Shown here: piece after piece, positions 8,285 to 16,082 of the stretch
Position numbering within the stretch: position 1 is the stretch's first letter
How the letters are laid out: each line of letters opens with the position of its first letter
Assembly: GCF_018223345.1 (NCBI RefSeq)
Contig: NZ_CP073587.1
Span: 3,597,001-3,661,000, forward strand
DNA: 64,000 bases
Reading direction: 5' to 3'
Origin: Shewanella yunxiaonensis
GTDB taxonomy: Bacteria; Pseudomonadota; Gammaproteobacteria; Enterobacterales; Shewanellaceae
Program-made: the position numbers and the translations under genes
The notes under the pieces: model-generated
Databases searched by the model: none
Seen by the model: only the letters and a program-made list of their open reading frames with translations
Told to the model about the DNA's origin: nothing

Positions 8285-9771
8285 TGTCGGCATTTTTTTT
8301 ACCCAACCGTCTCTTTATCAAACTGTTGCTCGGCTTCTGGCTGTGCAGCAGTTTGATTATTTTGGCGGTTGGCGCCATTCCGCTGTTACAGCAATATCAC
8401 GAAGCGAGTGATGTACCGCCGCCTATCTTGAATGTGCTGCAACGGATGGCCGATAAGATTAGCAACAATCCAGCGCTGTTGAATGGCATAAAGGTGTTAG
8501 TTTCGCCGGATCCGGAACTCCATCACTTAGCAGAACATTTTGGAGAGACCCCGGAAGACAAAGCGATAATTCGGGAACTGAAATTTCCAAAGCCGAATGA
8601 TCGGCCAGAACTTGGCGCCCCCGACCATCCGCGCAGAGAAGACCAGCCATTTCATCTGTTTATCTTTGATGCGCAGGGACAATTGGTCAACAACCCTAAG
8701 CTGCCGCCAAATATTCGCAACAACTTGTTGATGATTGCGGCTATCGACAGTCCAGAGCCAAAGTCCTACAGCTTTCGTGATGAGATGTTCTTTGGCCCGT
8801 TGCACATCCATGTCAACAACAGCGAATACCGTCTGTATGGCGGACTGCCAGGACCGCATCGGGTTCCCTGGTTTTTCTTTTTTATTGACCATAAATTGCT
8901 GACATTGTCACTGGCAATTTTGTTGTCCGGTATCCTCTGTGGTTTGCTGGCATGGCACCTTGGCAAGCCACTGCAGTCGCTGAAACTCAGTGCTATCGCC
9001 TTGGCCCATGGCGATCTGACCAACCGCGTTGATGATGCCACCTCGCGCCGACACGATGAAATCGGTGAGCTAGGTATCGCATTTAACAGCATGGCGGATG
9101 CCATTGAGATAATGGTGAACAGTCAGCAACGACTGATCAGCGATATCTCCCATGAGTTGAGAACCCCGCTCACCCGACTGCAACTGGCACTGGCGTTAAC
9201 CCGCAAGAAAGGATTAGCCGTAGAAGAAACGGAACGCATTGCTTATGAGGCTGACCAGCTGGAAAAAATGATCGCCGAACTGCTGGAGCTATCACGCGCC
9301 AAACTCAAGGCGCATCAAGAGAATAAGGTTAACGTCGATCTCGCGGAATCATTGAGTCAGGTGTTAGACGATGCGGAATTTGAAGCCGCACAACAAGGCA
9401 AAAATATCATCATCAAGATCCCGGATGAACTGACACTGCCGCAATATCCGAAGCCACTATCCCGCGCTATTGAGAATCTGTTGCGCAATGCCATTCGTTA
9501 CAGTGAGTCAGAGATCACCTTATGCGCCCGGCGCGAGAAAAACGAGGTGATTATCGTGGTGGCAGATGATGGTCCGGGTATTGAGGAAAAAGAACTTCAA
9601 GCCATCTTTAAGCCCTTTTACCGGCCGCAGTCAGCGCGCGAGCGTGAAACGGGTGGCTGGGGCCTGGGACTAGCCATTACTGAGGCAGCAATTTCGGCGC
9701 ACCACGGTTCAATTTCTGCCCGCAATCGCGAAACGGGTGGCTTAGAAGTCACGGTGGTGTTACCGGCCTGA
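8284..9771 (+). CDS. cpxA: CpxA-type sensor histidine kinase
   Basis: 495 residues. Helix 1 is at about 10-33, a periplasmic sensor domain of about 165 residues follows, then helix 2 (about 203-223) and a HAMP domain (about 224-278). The dimerisation domain has phosphoacceptor H290 (SDISHELRTPLTRL), and an ATPase domain carries N, G1 (ADDGPGI) and G2 (GWGLGLA) boxes. Sensor and HAMP architecture plus gene order with cpxR and a CpxP-like gene identify CpxA. It is longer than E. coli CpxA (457), mainly in the periplasmic part. It begins at the last base of the cpxR stop. Confidence 0.9.
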   Translation: MSAFFLPNRLFIKLLLGFWLCSSLIILAVGAIPLLQQYHEASDVPPPILNVLQRMADKISNNPALLNGIKVLVSPDPELHHLAEHFGETPEDKAIIRELKFPKPNDRPELGAPDHPRREDQPFHLFIFDAQGQLVNNPKLPPNIRNNLLMIAAIDSPEPKSYSFRDEMFFGPLHIHVNNSEYRLYGGLPGPHRVPWFFFFIDHKLLTLSLAILLSGILCGLLAWHLGKPLQSLKLSAIALAHGDLTNRVDDATSRRHDEIGELGIAFNSMADAIEIMVNSQQRLISDISHELRTPLTRLQLALALTRKKGLAVEETERIAYEADQLEKMIAELLELSRAKLKAHQENKVNVDLAESLSQVLDDAEFEAAQQGKNIIIKIPDELTLPQYPKPLSRAIENLLRNAIRYSESEITLCARREKNEVIIVVADDGPGIEEKELQAIFKPFYRPQSARERETGGWGLGLAITEAAISAHHGSISARNRETGGLEVTVVLPA

Positions 9772-9844
9772 GGTAACTTCGCGTGGTCACCGCCGGTAAT
9801 TACTTTTATAATCCCCGGGTTCTTTAGGCAGTCGACCTTTTATC

Positions 9845-10309
9845 ATGTTTCATATTGCGTTGTACGAACCGGAAATCGCTCCTAATACCGGTAATATTAT
9901 TCGTTTGTGTGCCAATAACGGCAGTCAGCTACATCTCATCGAACCGTTGGGCTTCGACTTGGAAGAAAAGAAACTGCGTCGTGCCGGACTCGATTATCGA
10001 GATCTGACCTCGGTACAACGCTATCCCAACTTCGATGCCTTTAAACAAGCGATGGCCGGTAAACGCATTTTTGCCTGTACCACTAAAGGGAGTCGCCCCC
10101 ATTCAGAAGCCCATTATCAGCCGGACGATGTACTGTTGTTTGGTCCGGAAACGCGCGGGCTGCCACTATCGATTATTGAATCCTTACCACCTGAGCAGCG
10201 CATTCGTATTCCGATGGTTGCCAGCAGTCGTAGTCTGAACCTGTCGAATGCCGTCGCCATTATCAGTTATGAGGCCTGGCGCCAACAAGATTACGGTGGT
10301 GCCCGTTAA
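9845..10309 (+). CDS. trmL: tRNA (cytidine/uridine-34-2'-O)-methyltransferase TrmL
   Basis: 154 residues, a minimal SPOUT methyltransferase. It begins [22 protein letters not shown], and has the knot motifs [11 protein letters not shown] and the C-terminal [20 protein letters not shown] that bind AdoMet. It methylates the ribose of the wobble base of tRNA-Leu isoacceptors. It stands alone about 70 bp after cpxA. Confidence 0.95.
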   Translation: MFHIALYEPEIAPNTGNIIRLCANNGSQLHLIEPLGFDLEEKKLRRAGLDYRDLTSVQRYPNFDAFKQAMAGKRIFACTTKGSRPHSEAHYQPDDVLLFGPETRGLPLSIIESLPPEQRIRIPMVASSRSLNLSNAVAIISYEAWRQQDYGGAR

Positions 10310-10377
10310 AGCTTCTCCGGCTTGCAGCTTTTTGGTAAGGTACTGATTACAAGGCTTCTTGTTCAGGAATAAGCGGA

Positions 10378-11385
10378 ATGGGCAAACTAAAAAGCCGCAT
10401 CCATACCCAACATCAACTGAATTTCCCAGGTGATTATAGCTGCGAGGCCGTTGCCTTCTTCAACCGCGAGATCCTCGTGCTAAGGTTGTGGGATCAGCAG
10501 TCCAGTCAACCCGTGCTACAGTTTCGCCAGGCCGCTGATTTACAGTTACGGCTATCACTGCCATTGGCTGAATACGATGGTAGTCAGACATTTTGCCGTT
10601 GGGGCGATGGGCTGGCGTTACTTGGTAAAAGCGGTTTATGGTTTTGGCCAAGTATTGCAGAACAGGAAGCGGAATTTTATCCATTACATAATAGTGAAGT
10701 GTTGCAGCAGCAGCTTCACGGTCAACAATATCAATTCACCCCGTTACAGATAGTGCCGCTCGACGAACAGCAACTGTTATTGCGAATGAGTGGTGCCAAT
10801 AATCGCAGTGGCCGCGCGATTTCCTGGCTGTTTGTCAATGAAGATGGCAACAGTCATATCGTCAATCGCTACAAAGAGATGAATGATGCCGAGATTCTGC
10901 AATTAGCCGAGCTCCACCAAGCCGCACCTGAGCTAATCGCATTAGCGGTTAGTGATGACACCATCTGGTGTCTTTGCAGTCCACAACTCAGCGGTAAACA
11001 GCAAAGCCCGGCAGCAAATCTCCTCATTCCTTACCAATATGCGCTGCCTAATACATTATTGGGCTCGCTGTCTAAACTGTTAGGCGCCGGACAAAGGCGC
11101 GAACTGCTATTACAAGCCAATCTGCAACAACTACCTGCTGGCAAAGCCCGTTTCAGTGAAGATCACCATTGGCTATGGTTACAGCCTAAAGGGAAAAGTC
11201 ATTTTGATTGTTACGCGGTTGGCAACAGTAGCAGTTGCCATCAGATTAGCCTCACGCCGCTGCAAAATCTGGGAGACATTAATAAACGGCAAGCCAGCCT
11301 AAGCTTTTGGGACGACACATTATTTCTGGTACATAACGGCGTACAACTGAACCTGTGCGAAGTGTTGCCTGTCGCTGCGACATGA
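10378..11385 (+). CDS. Conserved-looking hypothetical protein
   Basis: 335 residues, Gln- and Trp-rich, without signal peptide or membrane helix. I do not recognise a family. Regularly spaced aromatic and beta-rich segments (GDGLALLGKSGLWFW, DTIWCLCSP, HHWLWLQPKG, DTLFLVHNG) would suit a beta-propeller-like cytoplasmic fold, but this is only an impression. It follows trmL by 68 bp on the same strand. A sequence resembling the cowN operator lies directly after its stop codon (11388-11403). Confidence 0.7.
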   Translation: MGKLKSRIHTQHQLNFPGDYSCEAVAFFNREILVLRLWDQQSSQPVLQFRQAADLQLRLSLPLAEYDGSQTFCRWGDGLALLGKSGLWFWPSIAEQEAEFYPLHNSEVLQQQLHGQQYQFTPLQIVPLDEQQLLLRMSGANNRSGRAISWLFVNEDGNSHIVNRYKEMNDAEILQLAELHQAAPELIALAVSDDTIWCLCSPQLSGKQQSPAANLLIPYQYALPNTLLGSLSKLLGAGQRRELLLQANLQQLPAGKARFSEDHHWLWLQPKGKSHFDCYAVGNSSSCHQISLTPLQNLGDINKRQASLSFWDDTLFLVHNGVQLNLCEVLPVAAT

Positions 11386-11450
11386 TTTGTCTGAGAGATG
11401 ACGGTGGTACTGTGAGAAAACAGACAACCGCCGCCATTGCCAGCAGTTAA

Positions 11451-11493
11451 TTTATTGTTTTATATTGTTTTATATTGTTTTATATTGTTTTAT
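11451..11493 (+). repeat. Four tandem 10-bp repeats (TATATTGTTT) upstream of the CooA-like gene
   Basis: Three exact copies (11461-11490) after one variant copy (TTTATTGTTT, 11451-11460), followed by TAT. The unit length is about one helical turn. It lies 56 bp before the regulator start and may hold promoter or regulator-binding elements. Slippage could change promoter spacing. Confidence 0.9.
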
Positions 11494-11548
11494 CGGTGGC
11501 ACTGTAATTGCTGACAGCCCTCTATGAACGTCATCATGGAAGCCACTC

Positions 11549-12184
11549 ATGAAGTTACATTCGCCGCACGACTCATTCGATCACACCACGCTGACACAGC
11601 TGTTTGATAATTGCCGGAGCCGCCAATTGCGCGCCGGTGAAATTCTCAGTTTCCCACAGGATGCGAATGATCAAATCTTCTATCTGCAGCGCGGTCGGCT
11701 GCGAGTCTACCTGAGCTATGGCGATAAGTTGCTGACGCTCACCCTATTGCAAGCCGGCGATATTTATAGCAGTCATACGCGCGCATTTGTGGATGCGTTG
11801 GATGACAGTTGCGTAGCGCTGTGCGATCTGCGCACCTTTTCAGCACGGGTCGGCAAACATCCGGCGTTAAACGGCGCCGTCACCCGTGTACTTTCACAAA
11901 CACTTTCCGGCTGTATCGATACCATTGAAAACTTGGCGTTTCGGGACGTGCGCGCCCGCTTAGCGTGCTTTTTGCTGGGGCAGGCACCCGCAAATACCGC
12001 AGACCCTGTCCTGTTGGAGCTACAATTGAATACCGAACAGATGGCGCAGATGATTGGTACCTCGCGGCAAACGTTATCGACATTACTTTCAGAATTGCAA
12101 CGCGATGGCATTGTCAAAAAGCTGCAGCGCGGCCAATTGCAGTTATGCGACCGCCAGCGATTGCTGCAAATCGCATCGCTGTAA
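11549..12184 (+). CDS. cooA: CooA-like CO-sensing CRP/FNR-family regulator
   Basis: 211 residues with cNMP-type effector domain (1-125), dimerisation helix (about 105-135) and helix-turn-helix (about 163-187, MIGTSRQTLSTLLSEL). It lacks FNR-type Cys clusters. From recall it aligns closely with Rhodospirillum CooA: GRLRVYL, AGDIYSSHT against GDMFCMHS, LRTF, and SxTLSGCIDTIENL. H76 falls on the CO-state haem ligand H77, while the Fe(III) ligand C75 is replaced by serine. CooA binds CO at haem and then activates transcription. Start chosen for GGAAG 6 bp upstream. It directly precedes a CowN-like gene. The alternative is an uncharacterised CRP/FNR member without haem. Confidence 0.75.
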   Translation: MKLHSPHDSFDHTTLTQLFDNCRSRQLRAGEILSFPQDANDQIFYLQRGRLRVYLSYGDKLLTLTLLQAGDIYSSHTRAFVDALDDSCVALCDLRTFSARVGKHPALNGAVTRVLSQTLSGCIDTIENLAFRDVRARLACFLLGQAPANTADPVLLELQLNTEQMAQMIGTSRQTLSTLLSELQRDGIVKKLQRGQLQLCDRQRLLQIASL

Positions 12185-12189
12185 CAGGG

Positions 12190-12205
12190 TGTCAGCTGGC
12201 TGACA
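12190..12205 (+). promoter_or_regulatory. Palindromic operator upstream of cowN, likely CooA site
   Basis: TGTCAGCTGGCTGACA: 7-bp perfect arms around TG, i.e. TGTCA-N6-TGACA. This has CRP-family geometry with TGTC half-sites like those known for CooA. Its centre is about 42 bp before the start predicted from a TAAACT -10 (12228-12233), a class II activator position. It begins 5 bp after the regulator's stop codon. Confidence 0.72.
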
Positions 12206-12261
12206 GACAACCCTCGGGCGCCTTCGTTAAACTGATGCCAGTTTACGATGGGAGAACTGTT

Positions 12262-12555
12262 ATGGCCGGCGTTATCCAACGTTATCAGTCTGAAGATGTC
12301 AAAGGCGATCGCATGGCGATCGGCGAAGCAATGTTGAGTCGTATTTTGGCGCACATAGAACAAGACCAGAGCCATAATCCGCTCTGGCAGCATTTCCGCC
12401 AAAAAGTGTTGGATATGCGCGCCGGTAACGGCCCCCAAACCGATGCACTGTTTCTATTACACAGCAATGTCTATTATCTGCGTGACTTGCTGGACGAGGT
12501 GGAAGATGACGAGGCCGTGCAACAACTCGATGCGATGGAACGAGATTTTTTCTGA
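12262..12555 (+). CDS. cowN: CowN-like protein (protects nitrogenase from CO)
   Basis: 97 residues, soluble. The ATG at 12262 follows GGGAGA by 7 bp; the same frame is open further upstream, but that part overlaps the regulator gene. The shape and motifs (RYxS start, HNPLWQHFRQK, DALFLLHSNVYYLRDLLDE, ending in an acidic helix) match my memory of the CowN family, which sustains N2 fixation in the presence of CO. Its expression is known to depend on CO-responsive regulators. The adjacent CooA-like gene and operator support the call. No nitrogenase gene is in this window. Confidence 0.7.
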   Translation: MAGVIQRYQSEDVKGDRMAIGEAMLSRILAHIEQDQSHNPLWQHFRQKVLDMRAGNGPQTDALFLLHSNVYYLRDLLDEVEDDEAVQQLDAMERDFF

Positions 12556-12568
12556 CGAGGGCAAAAGT

Positions 12569-12597
12569 AAAAATGCCGACACATGGCCGGCATTTTT
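12569..12597. terminator. Bidirectional terminator between cowN and the M16 gene
   Basis: Ten-bp stem AAAAATGCCG (12569-12578)/CGGCATTTTT (12588-12597) with a 9-nt loop, lying between convergent genes with A and T tracts at the two ends. Confidence 0.85.
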
Positions 12598-12611
12598 AAT
12601 GCGTTAATCAA

Positions 12612-14069
12612 TCAGCCACCGAAACCCACCGCTTTGATATCCAACTGTTTAACCGGACCATACTTGGCCGCAATTGGCGCTATCTTCGCCGCATTACCAA
12701 TCAGCACAAACTGCAGCTTGTCTTTAGGGAAATAACGGTCAATCAGCCGTTTGGTATCAGCCACTGTCAGACTATCTACGCGTGCTTGAAATGCATTGAT
12801 ATAGGACGCATCAAAGCCATAGATGTACATATCGGAGAGCAAACCAGCCAAGTCGCCATTTGTCTCATACCGTGGTGGGAACTGCCCTTTCACATAGGCC
12901 TTGGCAGAGGCCAACGTCGTATCATCAATCCCCGGTTCCCACAAGCGTTGGTAAGTCTTCAATGCCAGATCAATTGCCTGCTCAGTAGAAGCGACTTTGG
13001 TAAAGGTGCTGATTTCAAACAGACCGGCATCGCGAAAACTCACAAAGCCAGAACGGGCACCATAGGTCAGCCCGGAATTCACTCGCAGTTCATCATTCAG
13101 CCAGGAGGTGAAGCGCCCGCCTAGAATGGTGTTTACCACCGACAGACCGACATAATCCGGGTTGTCGCGGGCAATGCCCCTACCACCGATGAGAAAAGTT
13201 GTTTCTATCGCATCGGGCTTATCCACCAGTAAGACTCGTGACTGGGTCAGCGTTGGTAAGCCCTTCGCCAAGTCTGGCTGAGGTGCTAACGTATGCCCCG
13301 GCCACGCACCAAACAGTTGTTGCAGTTTGGCTTTCATCTGTGACGGCTCAAAGTCGCCTACAACACTGATTGCGATGTTTCCTGGTTGATAAAACTGCTG
13401 ATAAAACGCTTTCACATCGGAGAGGGTCAACTTTGCCAGCGAATCACGGTCGCCGGAGGTGGCATTACCATAGGGATGATTGGCAAAAACCAATTTACTG
13501 AAATAACGGTTGATGACTGACTTTGGACTCTCTTTTGCCTGTTCCAGCGCTGCCATATTGCGTTGTTTGAGTTTAGCGAACTCTTGCGGCGCAAACTGAG
13601 GATGGCACATGACATCTGCGACCAGCCCCAGCATGGTATCCATATCTTTCGCCATAAAATCAGCACTGAGATAACTGCCGTCACGACTACTCTGGGTGTT
13701 AAGGCTAGCCCCGAGGAAATCTACTTGTTGCTCTAACTGCTGTTTATTGCGGGAACCAGCGCCCAATAGCAGCGAATCAGCGGTCATACTGGCAATGCCG
13801 CCAATACTATCATCCACACTGCCGGCCCTAACGACTGCATTAACCGTGATCAGTGGCACCTCATGTTGCGGCATCAACATTAAGGTCAGACCGTTAGCGA
13901 AAGTGATGGTCTCATAAGCAGGCAGCACAAACTTGCCAGTATCCTGACTCACGGTCACTGTGGAAGTTTTCGTCTCAGTGGTGGACGGGGATAGTGACTG
14001 ACACCCCGCCAATATCAGCGTCGCCGCGGCTAACAGTGTGAGCGGTGTTGTGACGTATTTATTGATCAT
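12612..14069 (-). CDS. M16-family lipoprotein, non-catalytic partner
   Basis: 485 residues. A lipobox (LILAGC, Cys about 22) predicts an envelope lipoprotein. Two M16 domains follow. The metal site HxxEH is missing: the matching segment reads GGIASMTADSLLLGAGS. The C-terminal half keeps the M16 features of a substrate-binding subunit (FLIGGRG, LGGRFTSWLNDELR, GLTYGARS). In two-gene M16 systems one subunit holds zinc and the other shapes the chamber, which fits the upstream gene (4-bp overlap). Confidence 0.88.
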   Translation of the reverse strand: MINKYVTTPLTLLAAATLILAGCQSLSPSTTETKTSTVTVSQDTGKFVLPAYETITFANGLTLMLMPQHEVPLITVNAVVRAGSVDDSIGGIASMTADSLLLGAGSRNKQQLEQQVDFLGASLNTQSSRDGSYLSADFMAKDMDTMLGLVADVMCHPQFAPQEFAKLKQRNMAALEQAKESPKSVINRYFSKLVFANHPYGNATSGDRDSLAKLTLSDVKAFYQQFYQPGNIAISVVGDFEPSQMKAKLQQLFGAWPGHTLAPQPDLAKGLPTLTQSRVLLVDKPDAIETTFLIGGRGIARDNPDYVGLSVVNTILGGRFTSWLNDELRVNSGLTYGARSGFVSFRDAGLFEISTFTKVASTEQAIDLALKTYQRLWEPGIDDTTLASAKAYVKGQFPPRYETNGDLAGLLSDMYIYGFDASYINAFQARVDSLTVADTKRLIDRYFPKDKLQFVLIGNAAKIAPIAAKYGPVKQLDIKAVGFGG

Positions 14070-15394
14070 TTATCCGCGTCCTCTGTTGCTGCCAAGATCC
14101 CAACAGTACGGTTGGCCCGACTGAGATAGGTTTGCGCGACCCGTTGAATATCTGCCAATGCCACCTGGTTGTAGGCTGCCGGGGCATCAAACAGTTTCTG
14201 ATAACTGCCGAAAAACAGCTCATAGGTGCCGATAGTGTTAGCTTTACCGTTGATGGTTTCCATGGTGCGATAAAAATCCATCAGTTTGAGGTTTCTCGCT
14301 TTATCGAGCTCCTGCTGGCTAACACCGAGACGAGCCACATTATTCATCTGCGCGATCAGTGCCTGCTCCAGTTTCGTTGCTGTTACGCCAGGGGCCGCCA
14401 CCGCCATCACGTAAAGCAGATTCGGATCAAACGCCATCGGCATGTAAGTTTCCACGTCCAAGGCCAACTGTTGGTCCACGAGTCCGCGATAAAGACGGGA
14501 ACTGTTGCCATCGCTGAGCATTGACGTCAATAAATCCAGCGCATAGTAGTCTTTGTCACTGCTGGCGGGCACATGGTAGGCCAGCATGATGTTGGGAGTA
14601 CTCACGGAGGCCTTTTTCACAAAAATCCGCCGCTCACCTTGTTGTGGTGGCTCAACGGTTTTTATCGCGGCTGGCGGCTGTTGCGCGGGGATCGGCGCAA
14701 AATACTCATTTGCCAGCTGTTTGACGGCGGCCAGCGTGACGTCGCCTGCAATCACGACGACTGCGTTGTTAGGTGCATAATAGGTTTTGTGGTACTGCAC
14801 CAGATCCTGCTGAGTCCAGGCGGCAATATCAGATTCATGCCCGATGACAGGCCAGCTATAAGGGTGCGCTAAAAATGCCACGCCTTTGAGCGGGCCTTGC
14901 AGCGCCTGCCAATTAGAATTTTCCAATCCGGTGGTACGCTCGGAAGCGACTACGCCACGTTCGCTAGCCACCATTTTCGGATCGATATCCAAATTAGCGA
15001 TGCGGTCCGCTTCCAGCTTAAAGATAGTTTCTAACGCATTTGATGGGAACCAGTCGGTATAAACAGTAACATTTTCAGTGGTATAGGCATTGTTAGCCCC
15101 ACCGGCGGCTTCCATGGTGCGATCGAACAGCTTGGGACCATAAAGCTTGGAACCGTTGAACATCATATGTTCAAAGAAATGGGAAATGCCGGTAATACCG
15201 GGACGCTCATTACGCGACCCGACTTTCCAGAACAGATACATATTGGCATTGGGGATTGAGGAATCCTCCAACACCATGATTTTCATGCCATTAGGCAGAG
15301 TAAAACTCTGAATATCCTTGGCGGTGGTCGCTTGTGCTGTGGCCGTGCCCAACAGGCCCAGTGACAACAACATAGCGGTGAGCTGACGCTTCAT
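14066..15394 (-). CDS. M16-family zinc peptidase, catalytic subunit
   Basis: 442 residues with a signal peptide ending near TAQA (residue 21). The inverted zinc motif HFFEH is at residues 72-76 (GISHFFEHMMFNG). The third ligand is expected in the ETIFKLEADRI segment about 75 residues later. A second M16 domain has HVPASSDKDYYALDLL and LSDGNSSRLYRGLVD. It is an exported peptidase acting with the lipoprotein encoded 4 bp overlapping downstream. The native substrate is unknown. Confidence 0.92.
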   Translation of the reverse strand: MKRQLTAMLLSLGLLGTATAQATTAKDIQSFTLPNGMKIMVLEDSSIPNANMYLFWKVGSRNERPGITGISHFFEHMMFNGSKLYGPKLFDRTMEAAGGANNAYTTENVTVYTDWFPSNALETIFKLEADRIANLDIDPKMVASERGVVASERTTGLENSNWQALQGPLKGVAFLAHPYSWPVIGHESDIAAWTQQDLVQYHKTYYAPNNAVVVIAGDVTLAAVKQLANEYFAPIPAQQPPAAIKTVEPPQQGERRIFVKKASVSTPNIMLAYHVPASSDKDYYALDLLTSMLSDGNSSRLYRGLVDQQLALDVETYMPMAFDPNLLYVMAVAAPGVTATKLEQALIAQMNNVARLGVSQQELDKARNLKLMDFYRTMETINGKANTIGTYELFFGSYQKLFDAPAAYNQVALADIQRVAQTYLSRANRTVGILAATEDADK

Positions 15395-15514
15395 GGTGTG
15401 CTCCTGAGGTAAACATTCTCAGGTATGTTGTCGGCACAACATCAGCAACGCAAGTAAACAGCTGTTTCAGAACAGTACATTTTGTAAACAAGCGTGTAAA
15501 TAGCCATTCACAGT

Positions 15515-15880
15515 TCAGTCCTCCACGGATTTCTGTTTGATCAACTTCATCTTGGGGGTATCCATCTTATGTTCCTTGGCCGCCGCCTCCTTGGCTTCTT
15601 GCAGATATTTAGCTTCCCGCTGACCACGCTCACTAAACTGTTGCTGCGCCTTCGCACGTTCTATCTGTTCCCAAGGCTCCTTCTGCTGCTGAGACAAAAC
15701 TGCCTGCTCGCGCGCAGAGGTTTCTGCGGCGGCGGCACGAGCCTTCTGTAACTCTATAGATTCTGTCTGTTGCTGAATCTTATCGGCCTTTTCTGCAACT
15801 TTGGCGCCGACCTGACTTAATTCTGCTGCTTGTAACGGCGCAATCATTGCCAATAGCAGTACCGGCATTCCTTTTTTCAT
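15515..15880 (-). CDS. Small exported coiled-coil protein, unknown function
   Basis: 121 residues from the ATG at 15880, chosen for GGAG about 8 bp upstream and because it begins a good signal peptide (MKKGMPVLLLAMIAPLQAA). The mature part is charged, Ala/Gln/Lys-rich and almost certainly a long helix or coiled coil (KAARAAAAETSAREQ-like stretches). No family recognised. It stands alone upstream of the M16 pair. Confidence 0.7.
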   Translation of the reverse strand: MKKGMPVLLLAMIAPLQAAELSQVGAKVAEKADKIQQQTESIELQKARAAAAETSAREQAVLSQQQKEPWEQIERAKAQQQFSERGQREAKYLQEAKEAAAKEHKMDTPKMKLIKQKSVED

Positions 15881-16082
15881 GCTTAATCTCCGAACAAGTT
15901 CACATCTCACCATCATAATCACACATTTGTGTTATTAAATGATTAATAATGATCTTTTTTGCAATAAATCAAAAATTTGATTGTGGAATGAGCTGAAACT
16001 GTTTATTTTTTGCTACCCAGAAAATAGACAAGCGGCATATCGGATGTCCCCTTTATCAAGGGACAAAAGTGGAGCATCGCGG

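Noticed and set aside
11451..11493. Tandem repeats as a possible CRISPR
   Set aside because: Units are 10 bp with no spacers, so this is a simple tandem repeat. No CRISPR array or cas gene was found in the window.
11502..11516. TGTAATTGCTGACA as a CooA-type site before cooA
   Set aside because: The half-sites are separated by 4 rather than 6 bp, so the geometry is wrong for a CRP-family dimer.
11965..12261. Long upstream extension of the cowN frame
   Set aside because: The extension overlaps the C-terminal half of the CooA-like gene in another frame. The ATG at 12262 has a good ribosome-binding site and gives the family length.
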